Source: CAZTUH01 sp964620485
Lineage (GTDB): Bacteria > Pseudomonadota > Gammaproteobacteria > Burkholderiales > Burkholderiaceae_B
Length of the DNA stretch: 64,000 nt
NCBI GenBank assembly: GCA_964620485.1
Contig: CAZUGU010000008.1
Location: 186,001 to 250,000, forward strand
Direction: 5' to 3'
The position numbers were made by a program, and so were the translations under genes. Positions 46,021-55,269 of this stretch are shown here, one piece after another (positions within the stretch are counted from its first letter, which is position 1; every line of letters starts with the position of its first letter). The notes below the pieces were generated by a model. The model ran no database searches and had not been told where the DNA came from. It was given only the letters and a program-made list of their open reading frames with translations.

Positions 46021-47031
46021 CTATATGTGCATTATTGCGTTAGTTGTATCTAGCATGCGATTTGCAAATGCCCATTCATTATCATACCAAGATACAACTT
46101 GAATTAAACGACCCAATACTTTTGTTAATGATAAATCAGCTATGCTAGATAATGGATTGTGATTGAAATCCATTGAAACTAATGGTTTATTAGTACATCC
46201 TAAAATCCCATTTAATTGACCTTCTGATGCAAATTGAAGAATATTATTAACCTCTGTAACAGAAGAACTACGTTGTGCAATAAATGATAATTCAAGAAAT
46301 GAAACATTGGGAGTAGGTACTCGAATAGCATAGCCATCTAACTTACCATCTAATTCGGGTAAAACCAAGCCTATAGCATTTGCAGCACCAGTTTTTGTTG
46401 GAATCATATTCATTGTTGCAGATCTTGACCGACGTAAATCCTTATGATGAACATCTGTCAGAACTTGATCATTTGTATAAGAATGTACTGTTGTTACGAA
46501 ACCTGTTTCCAATCCTAATGCATCATTTAGCGGTTTTAGTAATGGTGCCAAACAATTTGTAGTACAAGAAGCATTAGAAATCACTATATGATTTTTTTTC
46601 AGTGCGGTTGCATGGTTAATTCCAAAAACAATAGTAGAATCAATATCATTGCATCCAGGTGCAGAAATAATAACTTTTTTTGCACCATTTTCAATATGCA
46701 CAGTAGCTTTTTTTTTCGAAGTAAAGGATCCTGTACATTCCAAGACAACATCAATTCCCAATTTTCTCCATGGCAGTTCTTTAGGATCACGCTTTGCATA
46801 AATTTGAATTATATCCCCATTAACTATCATATGATCCGAACCTGCTGTGATTGTACCCCGGAATGCGCCGTGTATAGTATCAAATTGTGTTAAATGTACA
46901 CTGGTTTCTAAAGAACCTAGGTCATTAATAGCAATGATTTCCATATCATATTTTTTATTATATTCATAATATGCACGTAAAATATTGCGGCCGATACGGC
47001 CATAACCATTGATTGCAACACGAATTGTCAC
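46021..47031 (-). CDS. gapA: Glyceraldehyde-3-phosphate dehydrogenase
   Basis: This NAD-dependent glycolytic dehydrogenase has 336 residues. The Rossmann motif INGYGRIGRN is N-terminal, the catalytic cysteine lies in SNASCTTNCLAPL (about residue 155), and the His in TVHSYTNDQ. The Asp after the second beta strand (INDLGS) indicates NAD preference. The start overlaps the tkt stop by 4 bases, implying coupling. Central gene of the tkt-gapA-pgk unit. Confidence 0.97.
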   Translation of the reverse strand: MTIRVAINGYGRIGRNILRAYYEYNKKYDMEIIAINDLGSLETSVHLTQFDTIHGAFRGTITAGSDHMIVNGDIIQIYAKRDPKELPWRKLGIDVVLECTGSFTSKKKATVHIENGAKKVIISAPGCNDIDSTIVFGINHATALKKNHIVISNASCTTNCLAPLLKPLNDALGLETGFVTTVHSYTNDQVLTDVHHKDLRRSRSATMNMIPTKTGAANAIGLVLPELDGKLDGYAIRVPTPNVSFLELSFIAQRSSSVTEVNNILQFASEGQLNGILGCTNKPLVSMDFNHNPLSSIADLSLTKVLGRLIQVVSWYDNEWAFANRMLDTTNAIMHI

Positions 47032-49103
47032 GATGGTATCTCCTTAGATTGCAGAACTTGCTTGACAACTTCAACTATTTTATTAGTATTTAGTTCAAAA
47101 AGGTTAAATAATATATCTGCTGGTGCAGACATACCGTAACGATCTATCCCGATTACCATACCGTTTTTACCAACATATTTGTACCAATTTGTTGTAACAC
47201 CCGCTTCAATAGCAATGCATAGCATGTTTTCTGGCAAGATTTTATTCTTCCAATTAAAACTTTGTTTTTCAAAAGTATCAATACTTGGCATAGATACAAC
47301 TCTGATTGGAATATTTTCTTGATATAATCGATCTTGTGCATCTAAAGCTATTGCTACTTCTGAACCAGTAGCAATGATAATAACATTTGCTCCAATCATA
47401 TCTCTTATAATATAACCACCGCGAGCTATATTATGTAATTGAGATTTATCACGTGATATAAATGGTAAATTTTGACGAGACAGTATCAAAGCTGTTGGGC
47501 CACCATCTTGAATATTCATCCCAATGCTAGGAAGACGTTGTATTGCAGAACTCCATGCAACAGCTGTTTCAGCTATATCACAAGGACGCCATACAGATAA
47601 ATTAGGAATGAGTCTTAGACTGGCAATATGTTCAATTGATTGATGAGTAGGACCATCCTCACCGAGTCCAATTGAATCATGCGTAAACACATATATGACC
47701 CTTTGTTTCATAAGTGCTGCCATACGTATGGCATTACGAGAATAATCTGAAAATGTTAAGAAAGTTCCTCCAAACGGCAAGTAACCACCATGTAGTGCTA
47801 ATCCACTCATAATCGCTGACATTCCAAATTCGCGAACACCATAATGAATATATCGTCCAAATTCTAGACCATTATCATTTGCGTACACAGCTTGTACTCC
47901 ATGCCAATCAGTCAAATTAGAACAAGTTAAATCAGCCGACCCGCCCAAAAGTTCCGGTAATATTTTTACTAAAGCAGAAATCACAATTTGTGATCCTTTA
48001 CGAGTAGATATTGCTTGTTGTTTTTCTACTGCTTGTTGTTTTTCAATTATTTTATATAAAAAATCTTGAAAATTTTCTGTAAAATCATCAGGTATATGTC
48101 CTTGCATGCGTCGCATGAATTCACTCGATAATTTTGGATATCTTAATTTATAAGAATCAAACTTTTTTTGCCATTCTACTTGGATATGATTACCAAATTT
48201 ACGAGCATCCCATTTTTGATATATTACTTCAGGAATAATAAAAGGTTCTTCAATCCAACCCAAAGCTTTACGTGTTGCAATTACTTCATCTTTACTTAAT
48301 GGTGAGCCATGTACATTGCTAGTACCTTCCATATTTGGTGAGCCCTTTCCAATTACTGTACGACAAATTATAAGTGTTGGTTTATAAGACTGTAATTTTG
48401 CTTTTTTTATAGCAGAATCAATAATATTTACATTATGTCCATCAATCTGACCAATGACATTCCAACCATAAGCTTCAAAACGTTTTGCAGTATCATCAGA
48501 AAACCAGTTTTTAACTTGTCCATCAATTGAAATACCATTATCATCATATAAAACTATAAGTTTAGACAACTTAAGAGTACCCGCTAATGAACAAACTTCA
48601 TGTGAAATGCCTTCCATTAGACAACCGTCTCCTACAAATACGTAAGTATAATGGTTAACAATATCATATCCAGGTCTATTAAACTCGGCTGCCAAAAGTG
48701 ATTCTGCTAATGCCATACCAACAGCATTTGCAAGTCCTTGACCAAGGGGTCCTGTTGTAGTTTCAATACCTGGAGTAATGCCAACTTCTGGATGTCCAGG
48801 TGTTTGAGAGTATAACTGACGAAAATTTTTTAATTCTTCAATAGATAAATTGTAGCCTGTTAAATGTAACAAAGCATAAATTAATGCAGAGCTGTGGCCA
48901 TTTGATAAAATAAAGCGATCACGATTAAACCAAGAAGGGTCTGATGGATTATGATGTAAGTTATACATCCATAAAGCCCTAGCAATTTCAGACATACCCA
49001 TAGGAGCACCGGGATGGCCAGAATTAGCTTTTTGTACGATATCAATAGATAGGATGCGAAGCGCATCCGTTAAAATAGTTTCATCAAAAATTATCTTGTT
49101 CAT
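47028..49103 (-). CDS. tkt: Transketolase
   Basis: This thiamine-diphosphate enzyme links glycolysis and the pentose phosphate pathway. It has 691 residues. ThDP/Mg signature GDGCLMEGISHE (about residue 155), GHPGAPMGMSEIARAL near the N-terminus and the Pyr-domain GEDGPTHQSIEH are intact. Around residues 350-365 a hexapeptide is duplicated (EKQQAVEKQQAI), from an 18-base tandem duplication at 48012-48044 in the linker between PP and Pyr domains. This should be tolerated. First gene of the tkt-gapA-pgk unit; an 807-base spacer lies upstream. Confidence 0.97.
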   Translation of the reverse strand: MNKIIFDETILTDALRILSIDIVQKANSGHPGAPMGMSEIARALWMYNLHHNPSDPSWFNRDRFILSNGHSSALIYALLHLTGYNLSIEELKNFRQLYSQTPGHPEVGITPGIETTTGPLGQGLANAVGMALAESLLAAEFNRPGYDIVNHYTYVFVGDGCLMEGISHEVCSLAGTLKLSKLIVLYDDNGISIDGQVKNWFSDDTAKRFEAYGWNVIGQIDGHNVNIIDSAIKKAKLQSYKPTLIICRTVIGKGSPNMEGTSNVHGSPLSKDEVIATRKALGWIEEPFIIPEVIYQKWDARKFGNHIQVEWQKKFDSYKLRYPKLSSEFMRRMQGHIPDDFTENFQDFLYKIIEKQQAVEKQQAISTRKGSQIVISALVKILPELLGGSADLTCSNLTDWHGVQAVYANDNGLEFGRYIHYGVREFGMSAIMSGLALHGGYLPFGGTFLTFSDYSRNAIRMAALMKQRVIYVFTHDSIGLGEDGPTHQSIEHIASLRLIPNLSVWRPCDIAETAVAWSSAIQRLPSIGMNIQDGGPTALILSRQNLPFISRDKSQLHNIARGGYIIRDMIGANVIIIATGSEVAIALDAQDRLYQENIPIRVVSMPSIDTFEKQSFNWKNKILPENMLCIAIEAGVTTNWYKYVGKNGMVIGIDRYGMSAPADILFNLFELNTNKIVEVVKQVLQSKEIPS
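48012..48044. repeat. 18-base in-frame tandem duplication in tkt
   Basis: TGCTTGTTGTTTTTC occurs at 48012-48026 and 48030-48044, period 18, encoding EKQQA twice in the transketolase inter-domain linker. Codons are identical, so the event is recent. Confidence 0.9.
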
Positions 49104-49910
49104 TTAATAAAAATTCCTTATAGCAAAATACATAAACGCTACTTATAAAATTTTCTTAATAATTCTAAATTAGAAGATAAAGAGAATAAAATCTAATAAA
49201 GAGATAAAAATCAAATCTTTACTAAAAATCAAGTATTAAAATCAGAACAATTGAAATTTATCTAGATGATATGCTTATTCTTATTAAGCTCAATTAATTT
49301 AACTTTTATACGGATAATTTAAAGCAATTAAAGACAACTATACAATTAAACCATACAACTAAAAAAATTTTATTTTATAGTTTAAAATAGATTGTCTAAA
49401 ATTAAAATGTATTATTTTAATCAGAATAATCAAAAATAATATCAGAGTCTAATAGACTTAGACTAGAAAAGATATTTTTTTATATTTTTCGAAGATTCCA
49501 AGTGAAATCATTGATATCCTTAATAAGGATATTTTTTATCTATAAAATATCAAAATGAATCAATTGGTAAGTTATCTTTTTTCTATTCAGATTATTAAAT
49601 CATTTCATATTACATTTCATACTATATTAGTAATTCATGGATGATAAAGAAATACAGATATAAAAAGAACAAAAAAAATTTTATATAAATTAAATGATTT
49701 ATTTTATATAAATTAAATGATTTTAATATTTATTTAAAAATTTAATAATTTTTCCTAATTAGAATCTAGTTTAATGAAATTAATTTCATTTGAATATTTA
49801 ATTATTAATTAAATTCGGATACTTTTGAAATTAATTGTTGCTTTAACTTCTATTTTGACCAATTTTTTTTAAAATGATAGCATGGGAATTTTATTAATTT
49901 CTAATGTACA
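49104..49910. other. Long divergent region tkt/ubiD
   Basis: 807 AT-rich bases between divergent genes. It holds a 23-bp tandem duplication (49678-49723). No ORF, RNA gene or strong hairpin is supported. It must contain promoters for the tkt operon and for ubiD. Confidence 0.5.
49678..49723. repeat. 23-bp tandem duplication
   Basis: Two exact copies of a 23-base unit (ATTTTATATAAATTAAATGA plus TTT), head to tail, about 190 bases upstream of ubiD. Confidence 0.9.
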
Positions 49911-51455
49911 GTGAAATATTCTAATCTTCGAGAATTTTTATCTCAACTTGAATGTCAAAATGAACTAAAAAGGATTAAAACTCCAGTTTCTTCCTATTTA
50001 GAAATAACTGAAATATCTAATCGGGTTTTACAGTCAAAGGGACCAGCTCTGCTTTTTGAAAAAGTTTTACATTTAGGAAAGCATGCAGAGATGCCTGTAT
50101 TAACGAATTTATTTGGAACAATAAAACGCATTACATTAGGTATGGGCATGAAAAATGTCAATGCTCTTCGCAAGATCGGTGAATTACTTGCTTTATTACA
50201 AGAAATAGAGTCTCCAAAGGGTTTGCGTGATACATTTAATACAGTATCAATGTTAAAAAATGCTTTTTGGAATATGAAACCAAAGAGTATCTCTAGTGCA
50301 GTTTGTCAAGAAGTTATATTAGAGAATAATGATGTAGATTTATCTAGATTACCAATTCAAACTTGTTGGCCCGGAGATATAGGTCCGTTAATAACTTGGG
50401 GACTTGTAATTACGAAAAATCCAAATTCTTCTCGACAAAATCTTGGAATCTACCGTCAACAACCTTTATCTCGAAATAAGCTCATTTTACGTTGGTTACC
50501 TCATCGTGGTGGAGCATTGGATTTTTATAATCATACTAAAATTTACCCTGGAAAACCATTCCCAATTGTTGTGGCATTAGGTGTAGATCCGGCTACTATG
50601 CTTAGCGCCGTAACCCCAATTCCTGATAATTTATCTGAATATCAATTTGCTGGATTGTTACGTAGTTCACGAACGCAGATAACACGAGCTATAGGAAATG
50701 ATTTATCAATACCTGCATCAGCAGAAATTATATTAGAAGGAAATATATTACCCAGTTCGGATCCAAATGCCATCGAACCAATTGTACCAAAAAATATATG
50801 TCCTCCTCCAAATATCGGTTACGAAATGGGATTAGAAGGACCATATGGAGATCACACTGGCTATTATAATGAAAGAGAATGGTTTCCAGTATTTACTATC
50901 GATCGTATTACTATGCAAAGAAATCCAATTTATCACTCTACTTATACTGGAAAACCACCTGATGAACCTGCAATTTTAGGCCTTGCACTTAATGAAATAT
51001 TTATTCCATTGTTACGTAGGAAATTACCAGAAATTGTTGATTTTTATTTACCATCTGAAGGTTGCAGTTATCGCCTTGCGATTGTTTCGATAAGAAAACA
51101 ATATATCGGGCATGCTAAAAGAGTCATGTTTGGTTTATGGAGTCTCCTTAAGCAATTTATGTATACAAAATTCATCATTGTAGTCGATGAAGATATCGAT
51201 CCACGTAATTGGTCGGATGTAATATGGGCAATTGTAACGCGTTTGGATCCGGCACGTGATTCTACTATTGTAGAAAATACTCCGATTGATTATTTAGATT
51301 TTGCATCTCCTACAACTGGTTTAGGCGGAAAAATTGGCTTAGATGCTACTAATAAATGGCCTGGTGAAACATGCAGAACATGGGGAGTTCCAATTAGAAT
51401 GGATCCTAATGTTAAAAATCGGGTAAATAATATATTGAAAGAATTTGATATCTGA
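49911..51455 (+). CDS. ubiD: 4-hydroxy-3-polyprenylbenzoate decarboxylase UbiD
   Basis: UbiD decarboxylates the polyprenyl hydroxybenzoate ring in ubiquinone synthesis, using prenylated FMN made by UbiX. It has 514 residues. It begins at GTG 49911 (KYSNLREFLSQLECQNELKRI), matching the family N-terminus. The prFMN/metal-binding region NLGIYRQQPLSRNKLILRW and the C-terminal SPTTGLGGKIGLDATNKW are typical. ubiX is not in this window. Presence implies a respiratory chain with ubiquinone. It ends in TGA. Confidence 0.95.
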   Translation: MKYSNLREFLSQLECQNELKRIKTPVSSYLEITEISNRVLQSKGPALLFEKVLHLGKHAEMPVLTNLFGTIKRITLGMGMKNVNALRKIGELLALLQEIESPKGLRDTFNTVSMLKNAFWNMKPKSISSAVCQEVILENNDVDLSRLPIQTCWPGDIGPLITWGLVITKNPNSSRQNLGIYRQQPLSRNKLILRWLPHRGGALDFYNHTKIYPGKPFPIVVALGVDPATMLSAVTPIPDNLSEYQFAGLLRSSRTQITRAIGNDLSIPASAEIILEGNILPSSDPNAIEPIVPKNICPPPNIGYEMGLEGPYGDHTGYYNEREWFPVFTIDRITMQRNPIYHSTYTGKPPDEPAILGLALNEIFIPLLRRKLPEIVDFYLPSEGCSYRLAIVSIRKQYIGHAKRVMFGLWSLLKQFMYTKFIIVVDEDIDPRNWSDVIWAIVTRLDPARDSTIVENTPIDYLDFASPTTGLGGKIGLDATNKWPGETCRTWGVPIRMDPNVKNRVNNILKEFDI

Positions 51456-51865
51456 ATATACGACATTTTAAGTAAAATATTTTTATAATTCTATGAAATT
51501 ATTAATTACTTTTGATAAAATAATCATTAAGCTATATGCAAAACTTTCTGTGCAAATTATCCATACTTTAAATGGAAAAATTTGTAAATATTTAGTTACT
51601 GGAGTTTTAAAAGATGTAATTTTTAGAAAAATTAATAATTAATTATGTATGTATTTTAATTGCCTTTATTTTAAATAAGGCCACTTGCAAATTTAGAAAA
51701 CTGATCAATGAGAATTGAATTCATATAATTACAAAAATATTGCCAGATACAATATTAAATAAAAATTAATACTGTTAATTATTTAAATATATTTTCTCGA
51801 TTTTTTAAAAATAAAAAAATATAAAAATTTTTCTAAATAAAATAATAATGGGATGATTATAAGTT
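51456..51865. other. Intergenic region ubiD-yajC
   Basis: 410 AT-rich bases. An open frame of 49 codons (51493-51642, beginning MKLLITFDKII) is present. It has no Shine-Dalgarno, no recognisable family and ordinary AT-rich composition, so I do not call it a gene. In relatives queA and tgt often precede yajC; no remnant is recognisable. Confidence 0.4.
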
Positions 51866-52216
51866 ATGTTTCTACTTAAAGATTTTTTATCAATAATTGC
51901 AAACGCTTTTCAAGCTCAAGAAAGTAACACTTTAATAAGTAATATATTACCAATTATTTTTATATTTGCAATTCTTTATTTATTAATTATTCGCCCACAA
52001 GCTAAACGACAAAAGGATCATAGAAATTTAATTTCCCGATTGACTAATAATGACGAAATTGTAACAACTGGTGGAATTTTAGGTCGAATTAATCGAATAC
52101 AAGATAATTATTTAATAATGGAAATAGCATATATTTCCAATAAACCCATTGAAATTATTATTCAGAAAAATGCCGTTTTAAATATATTACCAAAAGGTAC
52201 AATAAAGGAATTATAA
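51866..52216 (+). CDS. yajC: Sec translocon accessory protein YajC
   Basis: YajC is a small inner-membrane protein associated with SecDF. It has 116 residues: a short N-terminal leader, one hydrophobic helix (ILPIIFIFAILYLLIIRP, about residues 28-46) and the conserved RPQAKRQKDH followed by GDEIVT-like NNDEIVTTGGILGRI. It is first in yajC-secD-secF, 99 bases before secD. Confidence 0.95.
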   Translation: MFLLKDFLSIIANAFQAQESNTLISNILPIIFIFAILYLLIIRPQAKRQKDHRNLISRLTNNDEIVTTGGILGRINRIQDNYLIMEIAYISNKPIEIIIQKNAVLNILPKGTIKEL

Positions 52217-52315
52217 AAGCTTTTTTATTTATTTTACATCATTTTAAATTTTGATTTAAACTTAGAATCAGAATTAAAGATGATGTTTTATTAATGAAAT
52301 GTTACATGATTAGAA

Positions 52316-54163
52316 ATGAATCGTTATTATAAATGGAAATATATAACAATTTTTATTGTCATACTTATCTCTTTCTTATATACCTTACCAAATTGGTATG
52401 GATTTTATCCAGTGATACAAATATCTAGTACTAGATTGTCTTACCCAATTGATAAAGAAATTCTAAGTCAAATAAAGAAAACGTTAAGTAAATCTGGATT
52501 AGAAATAGATGAAATTTTTTTGGATAAGTATAATAAATCCGGAATTACAGTAATTATTCGAGTCCAAAAAACTGATATGCAATCCCAAATTTGTAATTTA
52601 TTACATGAAACATTGAATGAAAATATTTATAAACCAGATTATATAGTTTCACTAAATTCATTTCATGCATTACCAAAATTTATGAGAAATTTAGGTTTCT
52701 TTAAGCCGAGACCTCTGTCACTTGGATTAGATTTGCGTGGCGGCGTACTTCTTGTGTTCCAAGTTTATACAGAAAAAGCATTAGATTCTTATTATAATTT
52801 ATTAATAGGAAATATTAAAGAATACTTAAAAAATGAAAAAATTCAATTTACTTGTATTGAAAAATTGGGAATCGATTTAATAATATCGTTTCCAAAATTT
52901 GAAAGTTGCAATAATGCTAATACTTTATTGCATATGAAATTACCAAATACTGCATTAAAAAAAATAGAAAATACAGGACGATCTCAATTAGTTATAACAC
53001 CTAATCCTGTAACAATTTCATCTGTAAAAAAAGATGCATTGCGTAAAAATATAGAAAAATTACGTAATCGAATTAATGAATTGGGAATTACTGAACCTAT
53101 TGTTCAACAACAAGGTTCAGATCGAATTATGATCCAATTACCTGGAACACAAGACATAATTAGAGCTAAAGATTTATTAGGTCGTACTGCTATATTAGAA
53201 ATACGAGCTATAGATGATTCATCTGTAGTCACAGAAAGCGATCACGTACCTTTTGGATTTGATTTATACACACAACGTGATGGCAAAACAATTTTAGTTC
53301 GGCAGCACAATATTTTAACTGGAGAAAATCTGTGTGATGCTAAGCTTGGATATGATCCATATACACGTCAACCTTTAATAAATTTAACACTTGATGAAAA
53401 AGGTTCACAGGTTTTTCGAAATTTTACACGAAATAATATTAATAAAAGAATAGCTGTGATTCTATTTGAAAATGATCTAGCTGAAGTAATAACAACTCCC
53501 GTGATTCGTAGTGAAATTCCTGGAGGTCAAGTTCAAATTTCTGGATTTATAAATAATAAAGAGGCTGTTGATATTGCCTTTTTATTGCGTTCAGGATCAT
53601 TAACAGCACCCATGAAAATTGTTGAAGAAAAAATTTTAGGTCCCAGTTTAGGTATTACAAATATAAAAAATGGATTTAAATCAACGATATATGGTTTTAT
53701 CATTATTAGTATTTTTATCATTTTCTACTATCGACTTTTTGGTTTATTTTCTTCAGTTGGATTAATCATTAATTTATTTTCACTATGTGCTTTACTTTCA
53801 ATGTTACAAGTAACTCTAACTTTACCTGGTATAGCAGCTATTGCATTAACTTTAGGTATAGCAATTGATTCAAATGTTTTAATCAATGAAAGAATTCGTG
53901 AAGAACTTCGTAATGGTATCAGACCGAGAAGAGCTATTTCTAATGGATTTGATCATGCCTGGAGTACAATATTGGATTCAAATTTAACAATGTTGATTAT
54001 TGGGTTAGGATTGTTAATCTTCGATTCTGGTCCAATACGAGGGTTTGCAGTTGTTCATTGTTTAGGAATTGCTACATCGATATTTTCATCAGTAATAAGT
54101 GTATATGCTCTAACAAATTTTTGGTATGGAAAATATAAGAAGATAACCTCCATCTCTATATAG
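52316..54163 (+). CDS. secD: Protein export membrane protein SecD
   Basis: SecD with SecF uses the proton gradient to pull preproteins through SecYEG. The 615-residue length equals E. coli SecD. An N-terminal helix (about 10-28) is followed by the LGLDLRGGVLLVFQV motif (about 140) and a large periplasmic domain (RNRINELGITEPIVQQQGSDRI). Five C-terminal helices include GIAIDSNVLINERIREEL with the functionally important Asp. The last codons (KKITSISI) and stop lie in and next to a 19-bp perfect hairpin that extends into the secD-secF gap. Confidence 0.96.
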   Translation: MNRYYKWKYITIFIVILISFLYTLPNWYGFYPVIQISSTRLSYPIDKEILSQIKKTLSKSGLEIDEIFLDKYNKSGITVIIRVQKTDMQSQICNLLHETLNENIYKPDYIVSLNSFHALPKFMRNLGFFKPRPLSLGLDLRGGVLLVFQVYTEKALDSYYNLLIGNIKEYLKNEKIQFTCIEKLGIDLIISFPKFESCNNANTLLHMKLPNTALKKIENTGRSQLVITPNPVTISSVKKDALRKNIEKLRNRINELGITEPIVQQQGSDRIMIQLPGTQDIIRAKDLLGRTAILEIRAIDDSSVVTESDHVPFGFDLYTQRDGKTILVRQHNILTGENLCDAKLGYDPYTRQPLINLTLDEKGSQVFRNFTRNNINKRIAVILFENDLAEVITTPVIRSEIPGGQVQISGFINNKEAVDIAFLLRSGSLTAPMKIVEEKILGPSLGITNIKNGFKSTIYGFIIISIFIIFYYRLFGLFSSVGLIINLFSLCALLSMLQVTLTLPGIAAIALTLGIAIDSNVLINERIREELRNGIRPRRAISNGFDHAWSTILDSNLTMLIIGLGLLIFDSGPIRGFAVVHCLGIATSIFSSVISVYALTNFWYGKYKKITSISI

Positions 54164-54186
54164 AACAATAGAGATGGAGGTTATCT
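54141..54186 (+). repeat. 19-bp perfect hairpin at the secD stop codon
   Basis: AGATAACCTCCATCTCTAT (54141-54159) and its exact reverse complement (54168-54186) flank an 8-base loop that contains the TAG stop of secD. secF starts 38 bases later. It could attenuate or stabilise the message between the two genes; no U-tract follows, so full termination is unlikely. Confidence 0.9.
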
Positions 54187-54223
54187 AGAAATTAATTTGA
54201 ACTTTATTTCAAAATAAATAAGT

Positions 54224-55126
54224 ATGGAATTTTTTAAAGTTCGTCAAACAATACCATTTATGCGCTATAAGTTTTCTTTCAATATAATTAGTATTGTTAC
54301 TTTTATTTTTTCCTTGTTTTTCATTTTTATATACGGTTTTTACCTATCTATTGAATTTACTGGTGGAACAATTATGGAAATTAATTGTGAACAAAATATA
54401 TCAATAGATGACATACGTAAAATTATATTACAATTAAATTATAGAGATTTTCATGTTCAAAAATTTAGTTCATCTAATGAATTTATGATTCGTTTACCCA
54501 CTTCTGTTAAAGGTGGAAATGCTGATATGCAAGGTGCAATTATAATAAATTCTTTAAAAGAAAACATTAATTCGTTAATAGAACTTCGTCGCACTGAATT
54601 TATGGGACCTCAAATTGGAGATGAGCTAATTTCTAATATTCTAAAATCTTTATGTTTCATCGTTTTTGGAATGATAATATATCTAGGAATACGTTTTAAC
54701 TGGAAATTTGCCATTGCTGGAGTTATTGCTAATTTACATGACATTGTTGTAGTTCTAGGATTATTTGCATTTTTTCAATGGGAATTTTCTTTATCTACTC
54801 TGTCAGGTGTATTGACTGCATTAGGATATTCTGTAAATGAATCAATCATAATTATGGATAGAATACGTGAGAATATTTCGATAGGAAAAACTGATAATTT
54901 TAAGCATATAATTAATAAATCTATTACACAAACCATTTCTCGAACTGTTATTACTCATTTTGCAACTCAAATTATGATTTCATCTATGCTGTTTTTTGGT
55001 GGACAGCCCTTACATTATTTTGCTACAGCACTTACAATAGGAATTTGGATCGGAATTTATTCATCTATCTTTGTAACCGGTCCTTTTCTCATATGGATTT
55101 ATACTGATAAAGCATTATCAAAATAA
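54224..55126 (+). CDS. secF: Protein export membrane protein SecF
   Basis: Partner of SecD. It has 300 residues and six hydrophobic segments. An N-terminal helix is followed by the conserved SIEFTGGTIMEIN (about 43), a periplasmic domain, then LGIRFNWKFAIAGVIANLHDIVVVLGLFA with its conserved His-Asp and GYSVNESIIIMDRIREN. All are standard for SecF. It lies 60 bases after secD with the hairpin between. Confidence 0.95.
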   Translation: MEFFKVRQTIPFMRYKFSFNIISIVTFIFSLFFIFIYGFYLSIEFTGGTIMEINCEQNISIDDIRKIILQLNYRDFHVQKFSSSNEFMIRLPTSVKGGNADMQGAIIINSLKENINSLIELRRTEFMGPQIGDELISNILKSLCFIVFGMIIYLGIRFNWKFAIAGVIANLHDIVVVLGLFAFFQWEFSLSTLSGVLTALGYSVNESIIIMDRIRENISIGKTDNFKHIINKSITQTISRTVITHFATQIMISSMLFFGGQPLHYFATALTIGIWIGIYSSIFVTGPFLIWIYTDKALSK

Positions 55127-55269
55127 TTAAAAACTCACTATTTTTGGAAAAAAATAATTTGAATGAAATTTCAATTCAACTAATTTTAGTTTACATAACA
55201 TTGTTATTATATTGGTATATTGGATTGATTTCGAATTTTGTAAAACATTTAATAAAATAATATTATTCT

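Noticed and set aside
46588..46893. Plus-strand frame opposite gapA
   Set aside because: Shadow of gapA, which has all catalytic motifs.
51493..51642. 49-codon frame between ubiD and yajC
   Set aside because: No Shine-Dalgarno, no family resemblance and composition like the spacer.
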